NCBI GenBank assembly: GCA_963789175.1
Contig: CAWBJO010000006.1
Coordinates: 186,001-250,000, forward strand
DNA length: 64,000 bases
Direction of reading: 5' to 3'
Source: CAWBJO01 sp963789175
GTDB taxonomy: Bacteria > Pseudomonadota > Alphaproteobacteria > Rhizobiales > Aestuariivirgaceae
The notes beneath the pieces were generated by a model that saw nothing but the letters and a program-made list of their open reading frames with translations, did no database searches and was not told the origin of the DNA. Of the stretch, positions 8,168 to 16,183 are shown in pieces. The first letter of the stretch is position 1. Every line of letters starts with the position of its first letter. Position numbers and translations under genes: made by a program.

Positions 8168-8489
8168 AAGCCACAGGTCGTCAGCTGGCCCCAAGGCCTC
8201 CACCGGTGGGCCGTGTGAACAGCTCCCACTCGGTGGGAATTGCTCGGCATGCTCTCGTTCGAGTTCCCGCAGTTTTCGTGATGGCCGAAACCGAACGCAG
8301 TTCATCGATTGGGGAATCCAAGCGAACCTGGTCCCTCGTGCCCAGATAGGGATCGGCAAGTCGTCGAACTCGCACCGGCCAGGGGCAGGTGTGCGGATTG
8401 AATCCGCCTTGCTCGTCAATCGATTGGCCAAATGGCCGAGGCGCCACCAATTGATTTCTTAATAGCCAATTCTGGAGCGTGGCGTTAAA
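8168..8489. other. Non-coding stretch, no feature supported
   Basis: About 320 bp after the sulfite oxidase gene. Open frames exist on the minus strand, but they show no domain pattern and no good ribosome site. A 10-bp palindrome CCACCGGTGG lies near the left end. No gene is called. Confidence 0.4.
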
Positions 8490-8515
8490 GGAACCCGAGC
8501 CTCAAACCCGCCGTT
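8490..8515 (+). promoter_or_regulatory. EcfG-type general stress promoter
   Basis: GGAAC at 8490-8494, a 17-bp spacer, then CGTT at 8512-8515. This matches the alphaproteobacterial EcfG (sigma of the PhyR/NepR general stress response) consensus GGAAC-N16/17-CGTT. The predicted transcription start is near 8522, about 20 nt before the TTG start at 8541. It places the following small gene, and perhaps the acyltransferase behind it, under stress control. Confidence 0.65.
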
Positions 8516-8540
8516 TGACCATCGTTCATGCGAGGTTCAT

Positions 8541-8837
8541 TTGCGCGGCCCCGAAATGCTCCTCGGCATGCCCACGAACTCTTCCATTGGAAAGACGGGA
8601 ATTCAACACGAGCTTGATACTGAAATTCAACGCGTGATCGCACTCATTCGCCAAGCAGAGGAACGACTAGACGTCCAGCAACGACTGCTTTCTGAACGGC
8701 AGAGTGCCAGTTCGACGCAAGTCGAACTCACAATGCATGTCTATAGAGAGCTTGTCTGTGAGTTAATTGCTCACCTTGCGCACCTGAATGAGCTAAAGGG
8801 ATGGCCGGACTTTGCAGGAGTGGGGCGCTGTCGCTGA
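8541..8837 (+). CDS. Small alpha-helical hypothetical protein
   Basis: A 98-residue protein, almost entirely helical: IQHELDTEIQRVIALIRQAEERLDVQQRLLSERQ reads as a coiled coil, followed by a second helix (VELTMHVYRELVCELIAHLAHLNEL). Not a recognised family. TTG at 8541 is preferred because a GAGG site lies at 8531-8534 and the start sits about 20 nt after the predicted EcfG transcription start; ATG at 8556 is the alternative. Probably a stress-induced small protein. Confidence 0.55.
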   Translation: MRGPEMLLGMPTNSSIGKTGIQHELDTEIQRVIALIRQAEERLDVQQRLLSERQSASSTQVELTMHVYRELVCELIAHLAHLNELKGWPDFAGVGRCR

Positions 8838-8875
8838 CCCAACATCAAAAAACGAAACCAATCCAAGAGTGATCC

Positions 8876-9790
8876 GTGCGTAAAAGGAGAGCTCGACGCA
8901 AATTGATTAGACGTTGGTGCGTCGGACTAAGCTCGCGAGTGATTTGGTGGGTTACCTCCTCGTTGCCCTTACCGCTCGCTTCCGGGTTCGGCGCTCTTTT
9001 TGGTAGAACGTTTGGCCGCTTACTCATCAAGAATTCTAACATCAACCGGAACCTCAGGGCGGCCTTTCCGCATCTGAGCAGCCGACAAGTAAAGAATCTC
9101 GAGGGCAGCATTGCTGCGAATCTCGGGAGGGTAATGGCTGAAATTTCTCATGCTAGCGCCTTCACCAGCAAGAATGGCATTGCGCGAATCGATTTGAAGG
9201 GCGTGGACCATTTGTTGCACCACCGCACTGCAGTTTTTGTTGGAGCGCATCTCAGCAACTGGGAACTTGGTATCGTTGCGCTGGCCAGAGAACTTGGGGG
9301 ACTCAATGCTATCTACACGCCAATCGGCATAAAGGACCTGGATCAACGCCTGCAAGCCTACCGCTCCGAAACAGGCGGGACTTATTTGCCGAAAAGTGCA
9401 GCGAGCCTTCGGACTATCTATCAAGATTTAAGAGGCGGCCGCAGTGTGGCCATGTTGGTGGATCAGTACGTCGCAGCTGGTTTGACAGTGAACTTTCTTG
9501 GGCATTCTTCGATCGCACCCGCCCTGCCTGCACGCCTAGCCATACAATTCGGCATTCCGATAATCCCTGTGGATGGGGTGCGGATCTCTCCGACCCACTT
9601 CGTCGTTCGTTTGCACCGGCCGATTTTGCCCCAGTCCTTCGAAAAGGCAGACCAAGAGTTGGCGATGACGCAACAAATGATGTCATCGATCGAGGATTTC
9701 ATTCGGAAGTCAGCCGACAGCTGGTTCTGCAACAAGGCAAGGTGGCCCGTCCAATCCGAGGTAAGACCCCGTACCTCGGACACGCAATAA
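8876..9790 (+). CDS. Lysophospholipid acyltransferase, LpxL/HtrB-like
   Basis: A 304-residue protein of the lipid A acyltransferase family. It has a hydrophobic N-terminal anchor (VIWWVTSSLPLPLASGFGALFG), an NINRNLRAAFP segment typical of the family, the acyltransferase HxxxxE motif in VGAHLSNWELG, a glycine-rich region (GGRSVAMLVDQYVAAGLTVNFLG) and a C-terminal DSWFCNKARWP element aligned with the usual Trp/Arg-Trp end. The family transfers a secondary acyl chain onto lipid A at the inner membrane; relatives act on ornithine or other lipids. GTG at 8876 is the start. It lies 38 bp after the stress-promoter gene and has the lower GC of this region. Confidence 0.8.
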   Translation: MRKRRARRKLIRRWCVGLSSRVIWWVTSSLPLPLASGFGALFGRTFGRLLIKNSNINRNLRAAFPHLSSRQVKNLEGSIAANLGRVMAEISHASAFTSKNGIARIDLKGVDHLLHHRTAVFVGAHLSNWELGIVALARELGGLNAIYTPIGIKDLDQRLQAYRSETGGTYLPKSAASLRTIYQDLRGGRSVAMLVDQYVAAGLTVNFLGHSSIAPALPARLAIQFGIPIIPVDGVRISPTHFVVRLHRPILPQSFEKADQELAMTQQMMSSIEDFIRKSADSWFCNKARWPVQSEVRPRTSDTQ

Positions 9791-9863
9791 ACGTCGCCTC
9801 CTCAGCCAGGTGTGAAGGTCCGTAATGCTTCCGACCTGGTTGCCGATAGAGATTAACGGCATC

Positions 9864-10073
9864 TCATTGAACGCTTCCATCCCAAATCGTTTCCTCGCTT
9901 CCCTCTCTGTTATGAACATACACGGAAGTGGGTACCCCTAGCTCCACCGCACGGCGGGCAATAGCTATGGCCAAGCTCTGCGCTACCGCCGACTCACGGT
10001 AGGGGCCGAACCAGTTGCCACCGTTCACTATCCACCACCGGTTCTCTCGAAACTTAACGTGATAGCCTTCCAT
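9864..10073 (-). CDS. Small DUF2188-like protein
   Basis: A 69-residue protein, MEGYHVKFRENRWWIVNGG, with the pattern of small DUF2188-like proteins of Rhizobiales: a Trp-rich strand pair, GPYRESAVAQSLAIAIARRA helix, and a closing strand (PTSVYVHNREGS). The strand-helix-strand order suggests a compact domain. Function is unknown. It is convergent with the acyltransferase gene. The frame has normal codon use and no competing gene. Confidence 0.65.
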   Translation of the reverse strand: MEGYHVKFRENRWWIVNGGNWFGPYRESAVAQSLAIAIARRAVELGVPTSVYVHNREGSEETIWDGSVQ

Positions 10074-10300
10074 TCAAGTGGAAGGTTTGAATGCATAAAA
10101 TCGTTCCATCTAAACGCCTTAACTTCGTCATACACAGGGCGCAGGGTGAATACTGAAAGGTCTATCCACCCACTCGGCAGAGAGATCACTCAGGCTCTCT
10201 GGATGGTTTGTGCTGCAAGCCGAAACCACCGGGCTTGTCATCGCCTCAATCAGACTCTCGATCGCAGCGCCAATGTTCATGGCGCGAGCCGAAAGCTCAG

Positions 10301-10534
10301 ATGAAGGCCCCTGTGAGGTGCCTGGCGTGTCGCCACGAAGGCGACGTCGATCTCTTTGGTGTTGTGACTGATGTCCAAGTGTCGTGCGAAAAGTGCGGAA
10401 CGACCTTCGACTTCGTCACGCAAACGCAAGCGGTCCGAGTGACCGTAGCCACTAAGACAGCCAAACCTCGTTCCGCCCACAAGCGCGAGGAAAGGATCAA
10501 ACCTCAACTCGCGTTTTTGAAGGAAATTTCATGA
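10301..10534 (+). CDS. Small zinc-ribbon protein
   Basis: A 77-residue protein with two CxxC pairs, CLACRHEGDVDLFG and VSCEKCGTTFDFV, forming a treble-clef or zinc-ribbon fold near the N-terminus, then a basic tail (TKTAKPRSAHKREERIKP). It could bind nucleic acid or protein; no specific family was recognised. ATG at 10301 was chosen because the conserved part starts directly after it. Its TGA overlaps the next ATG (ATGA), so the two are translationally coupled. Lower GC than the core genome. Confidence 0.6.
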   Translation: MKAPVRCLACRHEGDVDLFGVVTDVQVSCEKCGTTFDFVTQTQAVRVTVATKTAKPRSAHKREERIKPQLAFLKEIS

Positions 10535-10770
10535 ATAAGTCATTGCATCAAGCTAGTCCTCATACTTTGAATTTGCAGACGCGTCTCCTAACCGCCGAGA
10601 CTGAGATTGCAGAGAGGGAGCGTAGGATATCGGACATGCAACAGCCGACACAGGATGATATCCAACAGCTCAATGCGCTCAAAATAGAAGCAACTGTACT
10701 TCGAAATCACATTGATGTCCGGGGCGATCTATTCGCACCCCCGCGGGACCGAAAATTGCCAATTGGCTAG
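10531..10770 (+). CDS. Small coiled-coil protein coupled to zinc-ribbon protein
   Basis: A 79-residue protein dominated by a heptad-like helix (LLTAETEIAERERRISDMQQ and following NALKIEATVLRNHI). It overlaps the zinc-ribbon gene by 4 bp (ATGA), so the pair is probably made together and may form a complex; this is inferred from coupling only. A GAAGGAA ribosome site lies just upstream inside the first gene. No homologous family was recognised. Confidence 0.55.
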   Translation: MNKSLHQASPHTLNLQTRLLTAETEIAERERRISDMQQPTQDDIQQLNALKIEATVLRNHIDVRGDLFAPPRDRKLPIG

Positions 10771-10983
10771 AAAGCTGAGAGTTGCCATTTGCCTTAGTTC
10801 AAACGGTCAGAGCACGTGACTCTGAGGGACGACCGTGGCACGGGCCGAAGAGGAACTAGCGATTCCCGCATCCGGGCCGGTATTCACTATCAGATGGAAA
10901 ACCCGGCCGAGGTAAATCTGGCCGAAGGTGTCGCGTCGAAGTTCTTCGAACCGGCACGAAGGAGTGAACTAGGGCCGCGCTCG

Positions 10984-11454
10984 TCACCAGAAATCCTTGT
11001 GGTCGTCTGCGATCTCATCTTCAAGTTCAGGGAATGGTCCACGGATCGCTACAGGCCGTCGCCCAGCAGCGAACACCTGGTGACAGCTCAGATCGAGGGT
11101 CAGATTCTCCGGGTTGTCTCCGGTCAACTCTGCCAACCGCCTTTCGCTGAGTCCGTAGACCACGGTGCCAATGCCTGCCCAGTAACAGGCCCCAGCACAC
11201 ATGCAGCACGGCTCGACCGAGGTCACCAGCGTGCATCGCCCAAGAAAGGTTGACTCGTATTGCTGCGCGGCCGCGCGGGCCACGTTTGCCTCTGCGTGGC
11301 CGAGGCCACGATCCCGTGCGTAAGTGTTGCCTGACGAATGGAGCACATCGCCCTTCGGTCCGACTAGGAGCGCACCGAACGGATGATTGCCACTGGCCCG
11401 ACTCTTGGCGGCAATTTCCACGGCGAGACGTAGATATTCGATATCGCTTCTCAT
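10984..11454 (-). CDS. Nucleoside/tRNA-type deaminase (CDA superfamily)
   Basis: A 156-residue zinc-dependent deaminase. The HAEANV motif gives the zinc-ligating His and catalytic Glu, and EPCCMCAGACYWAG gives the PCxxC ligands. The organisation matches guanine deaminase/TadA-like cytoplasmic enzymes; the extra C-terminal FPELEDEIADDHKDFW is typical of GuaD-type proteins, so a purine base substrate is more likely than tRNA. The start MRSDIEYLRLAVEIA at 11454 gives the usual family N-terminus; an in-frame ATG at 11463 is possible. It ends just left of tRNA-Lys and may belong to the accessory stretch. Confidence 0.82.
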   Translation of the reverse strand: MRSDIEYLRLAVEIAAKSRASGNHPFGALLVGPKGDVLHSSGNTYARDRGLGHAEANVARAAAQQYESTFLGRCTLVTSVEPCCMCAGACYWAGIGTVVYGLSERRLAELTGDNPENLTLDLSCHQVFAAGRRPVAIRGPFPELEDEIADDHKDFW

Positions 11455-11587
11455 GGCGGCCACTCAGCCTAGAGGATATGCGCCAAAATCCCTACCAGTG
11501 GCGACCCGATGGCGACTCGACCCAGGACGGAGCCGCGCTGCGCGAGTGAGCCGGTATTGATCGAAGAGACGTTTCAAGCACTTCAGC

Positions 11588-11662
11588 TGGTGAGCCCGGC
11601 TGGGATCGAACCAGCGACCCTCTGATTAAAAGTCAGATGCTCTGCCACTGAGCTACGGGCCC
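11588..11662 (-). tRNA. tRNA-Lys (anticodon TTT)
   Basis: On the minus strand a complete cloverleaf is read. The acceptor GGGCCCG pairs with CGGGCTC, the D-arm is GCTCAGTGGCAGAGC, and the anticodon stem TCTGA/TCAGA encloses loop CTTTTAA (anticodon TTT). The T-arm is CTGGTTCGATCCCAG, and encoded CCA occupies 11588-11590. The 75-nt gene has all invariant bases (T8, GG in the D-loop, TTCGA). Its 3' end faces the more A+T-rich accessory stretch at 5.1-11.5 kb. Confidence 0.97.
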
Positions 11663-11734
11663 TCACGTCTCGAGGGGACGGCGGGCGGACCATAGGCAGG
11701 CGGGTTAGCCCGGTCAATAGAGCAGGCGCCGCCG

Positions 11735-12700
11735 CTACTGGCGGTTCGCGGCGAATTCGCTGCCGGTGAAGGCCCGCGCCTTGCAGAACACGACCTGGCC
11801 GCCGATCTTCTGGCAGTGCGAGGCGGCGGCGGCCTCGGATTCGAAAGGACCGGCGATGAGCAGGAACACTGGCCGGCCCGTCTGATCCTTCAGCTCGTCG
11901 ATGCGCGGCTTGAGCGCGCCCAGCCCGCCCGGATGATTCCGCTGCAGCAACACCCAGCCGCGCTCGGCCATGGAACGATCGCTGAAGGTGGCGAGATGAA
12001 TGCCGTAGATGTTCGACTTCTGGCCGGAGGGCTCGATCCCGGCGATCTCCTGATTGAGAAGCTCCGCACTCGGTGCCATGGGCGGTGGCAGGGTATTGTC
12101 GTCGCTCGTCGTCTGGACATCGGGCTGCACGTCCACCGCCGTCGAAACCGGTTGGACCGCAGCGGTCTGGACCTCGAGGGGCGGCTCGACCGGAGCCGGC
12201 GTTTCCTCGATCTGCGTCTCGACCTGGGTCTCGACTTGGGTCTCGACCTGAGTCTCGGCCGGCGCCTCCGGTTGCAGGGGCGCCTGCGCCTCGAACTGGC
12301 CGACGGACTCCGGCGTCGAGGCGACCTTGGCCAACAGTTGGGTGTTCTCGGCGCGTTCCTTGTCTAGCTCGACACGGAGATCGCTGACCTGTCTCTCCAG
12401 CGACTGCTCGCTCGCCGAAGCGACCTCGCCATCGCCACGCAGCGCCGCCTGTACGACGCCGCCGACGGCGACCGCCAGGCCAAGAGCCAGAATGGCCCAT
12501 GAGGCCATCGACGCGCGCAGGTATCCGCGCTCGGGCACTTCCTCGGGTTCGGCGACGGGGCGCGAGGCCCGCCGCGTCCGCGCCCGAATCAGCTCGCGCC
12601 GGAGATGCGGGGCAGAGTCCACGTGCGGTCTCACTGCCTGCGAGCCCTGGTAGTTGTTCTCGTGCTGTTCGCCGGGAACCGGCCGGTGACGTTGAGCCAT
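11735..12700 (-). CDS. SPOR-domain membrane protein
   Basis: A 321-residue protein. A basic cytoplasmic N-terminus of about 62 residues precedes one membrane helix (SWAILALGLAVAVGGVVQAAL). A coiled coil (SLERQVSDLRVELDKERAEN) and a Pro/Glu/Thr-rich linker with VETQ repeats (ETQVETQVETQVETQIEE) follow. The C-terminal SPOR domain covers about residues 235-312 (YGIHLATFSDRSMAERGWVLLQ, GRPVFLLIAGPFESEAAA). SPOR domains bind denuded peptidoglycan glycans at the division septum, so a cell-division or envelope role is likely. It is divergent from glmU. Confidence 0.85.
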   Translation of the reverse strand: MAQRHRPVPGEQHENNYQGSQAVRPHVDSAPHLRRELIRARTRRASRPVAEPEEVPERGYLRASMASWAILALGLAVAVGGVVQAALRGDGEVASASEQSLERQVSDLRVELDKERAENTQLLAKVASTPESVGQFEAQAPLQPEAPAETQVETQVETQVETQIEETPAPVEPPLEVQTAAVQPVSTAVDVQPDVQTTSDDNTLPPPMAPSAELLNQEIAGIEPSGQKSNIYGIHLATFSDRSMAERGWVLLQRNHPGGLGALKPRIDELKDQTGRPVFLLIAGPFESEAAAASHCQKIGGQVVFCKARAFTGSEFAANRQ

Positions 12701-12922
12701 TCTATCCCCTCAGGAGGCCCGCATTAACGGCATTTAGGCGGACCTAATCAAGTGTCTCGGAAGTCGCCGCCGCCGCCCGGCTGCCGATGTGCACCAGAAT
12801 TCTGGAAAAAGCGGGGCAAAACGAACTACCATTTGAAATTAACCACCGCCTTCCTTTACGGCAGGCGACCAATGGTCCAAGTCCTGCATAGGCTTGACCG
12901 CAATTCGGTGTATTCCCGTTCC

Positions 12923-14278
12923 ATGACGCCACTTGCCGCCATCGTCCTCGCCGCCGGGCTCGGCACCCGAATGGCCTCGGCGCAGCCGAAGGTCCTGCAT
13001 CGGGCCGCGGGACGCTCTCTCCTTGGCCATGTGCTGACCGCCGTCGCGCAGCTCGAGCCGCAGCGCACCATCGTCGTGACGGGTCCGGACCAGGGAGGGG
13101 TCGACGCCGAGGCACGCCGCTACGTTCCCAATATCGAGACCGTCATCCAGGCCGAGCGGCTCGGCACGGGCCACGCCGTCCAGATGGCGGCCCCGCTCCT
13201 GCAGTCGTTTCCGGGGTCGGTCCTTCTTCTATTCGGAGATTGCCCCAACATCGGCGCGGCGACCTTGCGAGCGCTGCTCGCCGAGATCGGACCCAAAACG
13301 CCCGTGGCCGTGCTCGGGTTCAGGACGAACCAACCGACCGGATACGGCCGCCTCATCACCAAGGGCAAGAATCTCCTCGCCATCCGGGAAGAGCTCGACG
13401 GAACCAAACGGGAGCGGGCGATCACGCTATGCAATTCCGGCGTCATGGCGGTCGATTGCGAGCTGCTCGTGCGTCTGCTGCCGAAGCTCGAGAACCGAAA
13501 CAGCAAGTCCGAATACTACATCACCGATCTCGTGGAACTCGCCGTCAAGGCGCGCAAGACGGTCCGCTTCGCCGAATGCCCGGCCGAGGAGGTCATGGGC
13601 GTCAACACGCGCGCCCAGCTCGCCGCCGTCGAAGCGGAACTGCAGCGCAAGCTCAGGGCCAAGGCCATGGAGCAGGGTGCGACGCTGGTCGCTCCGGACA
13701 CCGTCTTCCTGTCGGCCGACACGCAGATCGGCCGCGACGTCGTGATCGAGCCCAACGTCACCATCGGACCAGGCGTGTCGATCGGCGACAACGTGGTCGT
13801 CCGGAGCTTCTCGCATGTCGAGGGTGCGACGGTCGCGCCGGGTGCGACGGTCGGGCCGTTCGCGCGTCTGAGACCGGGCTCCAAGGTCGGCCCGCAGGCG
13901 CATATCGGCAATTTCGTCGAGATCAAGAACGCGACGGTCGAGGCGGGGGCCAAGATCAACCATCTCTCCTATGTGGGAGACGCACGCGTCGGCTCCGGCG
14001 CCAACATCGGGGCGGGAACCATCACCTGCAACTACGATGGCGTCGCCAAGCACCAGACCGACATCGGCAAGGGCGCGTTCATCGGGTCGAACACGTCGCT
14101 CGTCGCACCGGTCAAGATCGGCGAGGGGGCCTATATCGGGTCCGGCAGCGTCATCACGCGCGACGTCGAGGCCGATGCGCTGGCGGTCGAGCGGTCGCCG
14201 GTGACCATCAAGCCCGGCTGGGCGTCGCGCTTTCGGACGGCGGCCGCGGCGCGCAAGGCGGCAAAGAGAGACGGATAG
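12923..14278 (+). CDS. glmU: Bifunctional GlmU: GlcN-1-P acetyltransferase / UDP-GlcNAc pyrophosphorylase
   Basis: A 451-residue enzyme making UDP-GlcNAc for peptidoglycan and lipopolysaccharide. The N-terminal uridylyltransferase domain opens with LAAGLGTRM at residues 9-17. The C-terminal half is a left-handed beta helix of hexapeptide repeats (VTIGPGVSIGDNVVV, RPGSKVGPQAHIGNFVEIKN, GANIGAGTITCNYDG) with the acetyltransferase His/Asn region around HLSYVGD. Length is as usual for the family. The ATG at 12923 is chosen because the protein then begins at the conserved MTPLAAIVLAAG; longer in-frame extensions look non-coding. It is followed 18 bp later by glmS, so the two form an amino-sugar operon. 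Confidence 0.95.
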   Translation: MTPLAAIVLAAGLGTRMASAQPKVLHRAAGRSLLGHVLTAVAQLEPQRTIVVTGPDQGGVDAEARRYVPNIETVIQAERLGTGHAVQMAAPLLQSFPGSVLLLFGDCPNIGAATLRALLAEIGPKTPVAVLGFRTNQPTGYGRLITKGKNLLAIREELDGTKRERAITLCNSGVMAVDCELLVRLLPKLENRNSKSEYYITDLVELAVKARKTVRFAECPAEEVMGVNTRAQLAAVEAELQRKLRAKAMEQGATLVAPDTVFLSADTQIGRDVVIEPNVTIGPGVSIGDNVVVRSFSHVEGATVAPGATVGPFARLRPGSKVGPQAHIGNFVEIKNATVEAGAKINHLSYVGDARVGSGANIGAGTITCNYDGVAKHQTDIGKGAFIGSNTSLVAPVKIGEGAYIGSGSVITRDVEADALAVERSPVTIKPGWASRFRTAAAARKAAKRDG

Positions 14279-14296
14279 GAATCGGCAGGTCGAGAC

Positions 14297-16123
14297 ATGT
14301 GCGGAATTGTTGGAATCCTCGGTAAAACTCCGGTGGCCTGGGATCTCGTGGCGGCCCTGAAACGGCTGGAATACCGGGGTTACGACTCGGCCGGTATCGC
14401 CACTATCGAGATTAGCGGCATCGAGCGCCTGCGGGCGCCGGGCAAGCTCAGCGAGCTCGAGGGCAAGCTCAAGGATCAAAGCCTCAATGGCACCGCCGGC
14501 ATCGGGCACACGCGATGGGCGACGCACGGCGTTCCGAACGAGACCAATGCCCATCCGCACATCGCCGGCAAGGTCGCCATCGTCCACAACGGCATCATCG
14601 AGAATTTCCGGGAACTCAAGAAGGAACTCGAGGCGGCGGGCGTTACCTTCGCCACCGAGACGGACACCGAGGTGGTCGCCCATCTTCTCAACCGGGCGCT
14701 GGCGGTGGGGCTGTCGCCGCGCGAGGCCGTGCAACAGACGCTCAAGCGACTGCAGGGCGCCTTCGCCCTCGCCATGATGTTCACCGGCGAGGACGACCTG
14801 ATGATCGGCGCCCGGCGCGGGCCGCCGCTTGCCGTCGGTCACGGCGAGGGCGTCATGTATCTCGGCTCCGATGCGATCGCGTTGGCGCCGTTCACCAACC
14901 GCGTCACCTATCTCGAAGACGGCGACTGGGCGGTGCTGTCGCGCAATAGCCTCGACGTCTTCGGCGCCGATGGAAAGGCGGTCAACCGCCCCATCTCGTT
15001 CACCCAGGCATCCTCGCTCCTCGTCGACAAGGGGAACCACCGCCATTTCATGGCCAAGGAGATCGCCGAGCAGCCGGAAGTCGTCGGCCACACGCTCGCC
15101 GAATACATGGACTTCACGAACCGGACGATCCGGCTTCCGGGAAAGCTCGGATTCGATTTCGCAAATCTCGACCGGATCACCATCACGGCCTGCGGCACCG
15201 CCTATCTCGCCGGGCTTGTCGCCAAGTACTGGTTCGAGCGGATTGCGCGCCTGTCGGTCGAGGTCGACATCGCCTCCGAGTTCCGCTACCGGGAATCGCC
15301 GCTGCCGCGCAACGGGCTTGCCATCGTCATCTCCCAATCCGGCGAAACCGCCGACACGCTGGCGGCTCTGCGCTACTGCAAGGCGGGCGGTCAGCACACG
15401 ATCGGGGTCGTGAACGTGCCGGAATCATCAATCGCACGGGAATGCGACGCGACCTTCCGCACCTATGCCGGGCCCGAGATCGGCGTCGCCTCCACCAAGG
15501 CGTTCACCTGCCAGCTCGCCGTCCTCGCCTCGCTCGTCGTCGCCGCCGCCAAGGCGAGGGGCCATCTCACCCCGGAACAGGAGGCGGAGCTGACCGGGGC
15601 GCTGATCGAGGTGCCCCGGCACATGAACGAAATCCTGAAGACCGAGAAGCACATCGTCGAGGTGGCGCGGCGGGTCGCCACGGCGCGCGACGTTCTCTAT
15701 CTCGGGCGCGGGGTGAATTATCCGATCGCTCTCGAAGGGGCGCTGAAGCTCAAGGAAATCTCCTACATCCACGCCGAGGGCTATGCGGCGGGCGAGCTCA
15801 AGCACGGACCCATCGCGCTGATCGATGAGAACGTCCCGGTCATCGTGATCGCGCCGCGCGACGACCTGTTCGACAAGACGGTGTCGAACATGGAGGAGGT
15901 GGCGGCCCGCGGGGGGCAGATCGTGCTCATCACCGACGACCAGACCGTGGGAGAGGACGAGGGCCGGTCGTTCGAGATCATCCGCATTCCGACCGCGCAT
16001 CCATTCATCTCGCCGCTCCTTTATGCAGTGCCGGTCCAGCTCCTCGCCTATCATGCGGCCGTGTTCATGGGGACCGACATCGACCAACCGCGGAACCTCG
16101 CCAAGTCGGTCACGGTGGAATGA
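14297..16123 (+). CDS. glmS: Glutamine--fructose-6-phosphate aminotransferase (isomerizing)
   Basis: A 608-residue cytoplasmic enzyme that makes glucosamine-6-phosphate from fructose-6-phosphate and glutamine, the first step towards UDP-GlcNAc. Cys2 of MCGIVGILG is the glutaminase nucleophile, with HTRWATHG as the glutamine-site loop. Two SIS domains follow (about 285-425 and 455-600), containing ISQSGETADTLAAL, STKAFTCQ and the C-terminal DQPRNLAKSVTVE. The length and ending are textbook. It directly follows glmU, so both UDP-GlcNAc steps are co-transcribed. No glmS ribozyme-like leader is visible in the 18-bp gap. Confidence 0.97.
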   Translation: MCGIVGILGKTPVAWDLVAALKRLEYRGYDSAGIATIEISGIERLRAPGKLSELEGKLKDQSLNGTAGIGHTRWATHGVPNETNAHPHIAGKVAIVHNGIIENFRELKKELEAAGVTFATETDTEVVAHLLNRALAVGLSPREAVQQTLKRLQGAFALAMMFTGEDDLMIGARRGPPLAVGHGEGVMYLGSDAIALAPFTNRVTYLEDGDWAVLSRNSLDVFGADGKAVNRPISFTQASSLLVDKGNHRHFMAKEIAEQPEVVGHTLAEYMDFTNRTIRLPGKLGFDFANLDRITITACGTAYLAGLVAKYWFERIARLSVEVDIASEFRYRESPLPRNGLAIVISQSGETADTLAALRYCKAGGQHTIGVVNVPESSIARECDATFRTYAGPEIGVASTKAFTCQLAVLASLVVAAAKARGHLTPEQEAELTGALIEVPRHMNEILKTEKHIVEVARRVATARDVLYLGRGVNYPIALEGALKLKEISYIHAEGYAAGELKHGPIALIDENVPVIVIAPRDDLFDKTVSNMEEVAARGGQIVLITDDQTVGEDEGRSFEIIRIPTAHPFISPLLYAVPVQLLAYHAAVFMGTDIDQPRNLAKSVTVE

Positions 16124-16183
16124 AGACGGTTTCGACTCAATTTTAGTCAAGCCTTAACGAAAATTGGCGACCATGCGCGGGTC

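Noticed and set aside
8181..8450. Minus-strand ORF in the gap after the sulfite oxidase gene
   Set aside because: No ribosome site, no domain-like pattern, unusual composition; treated as non-coding.
10793..10860. tRNA-like sequence (D-arm GTTC...GAGC, GG in the loop, anticodon-like CTG)
   Set aside because: The D-arm pairs well, but only three of five anticodon-stem pairs form and there is no T-arm with TTCGA. At most a decayed tRNA fragment; not called as a gene.
5100..11600. Attachment-site duplication of tRNA-Lys at the left edge of the A+T-richer stretch
   Set aside because: No copy of the tRNA 3' end was seen by eye anywhere in 5-11.5 kb and no integrase gene is present.
13427..15397. 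Long minus-strand open frame (656 codons) opposite glmU and glmS
   Set aside because: It is a by-product of high GC and codon bias; the + strand carries two textbook enzymes over the same bases and the antisense product has no domain pattern.
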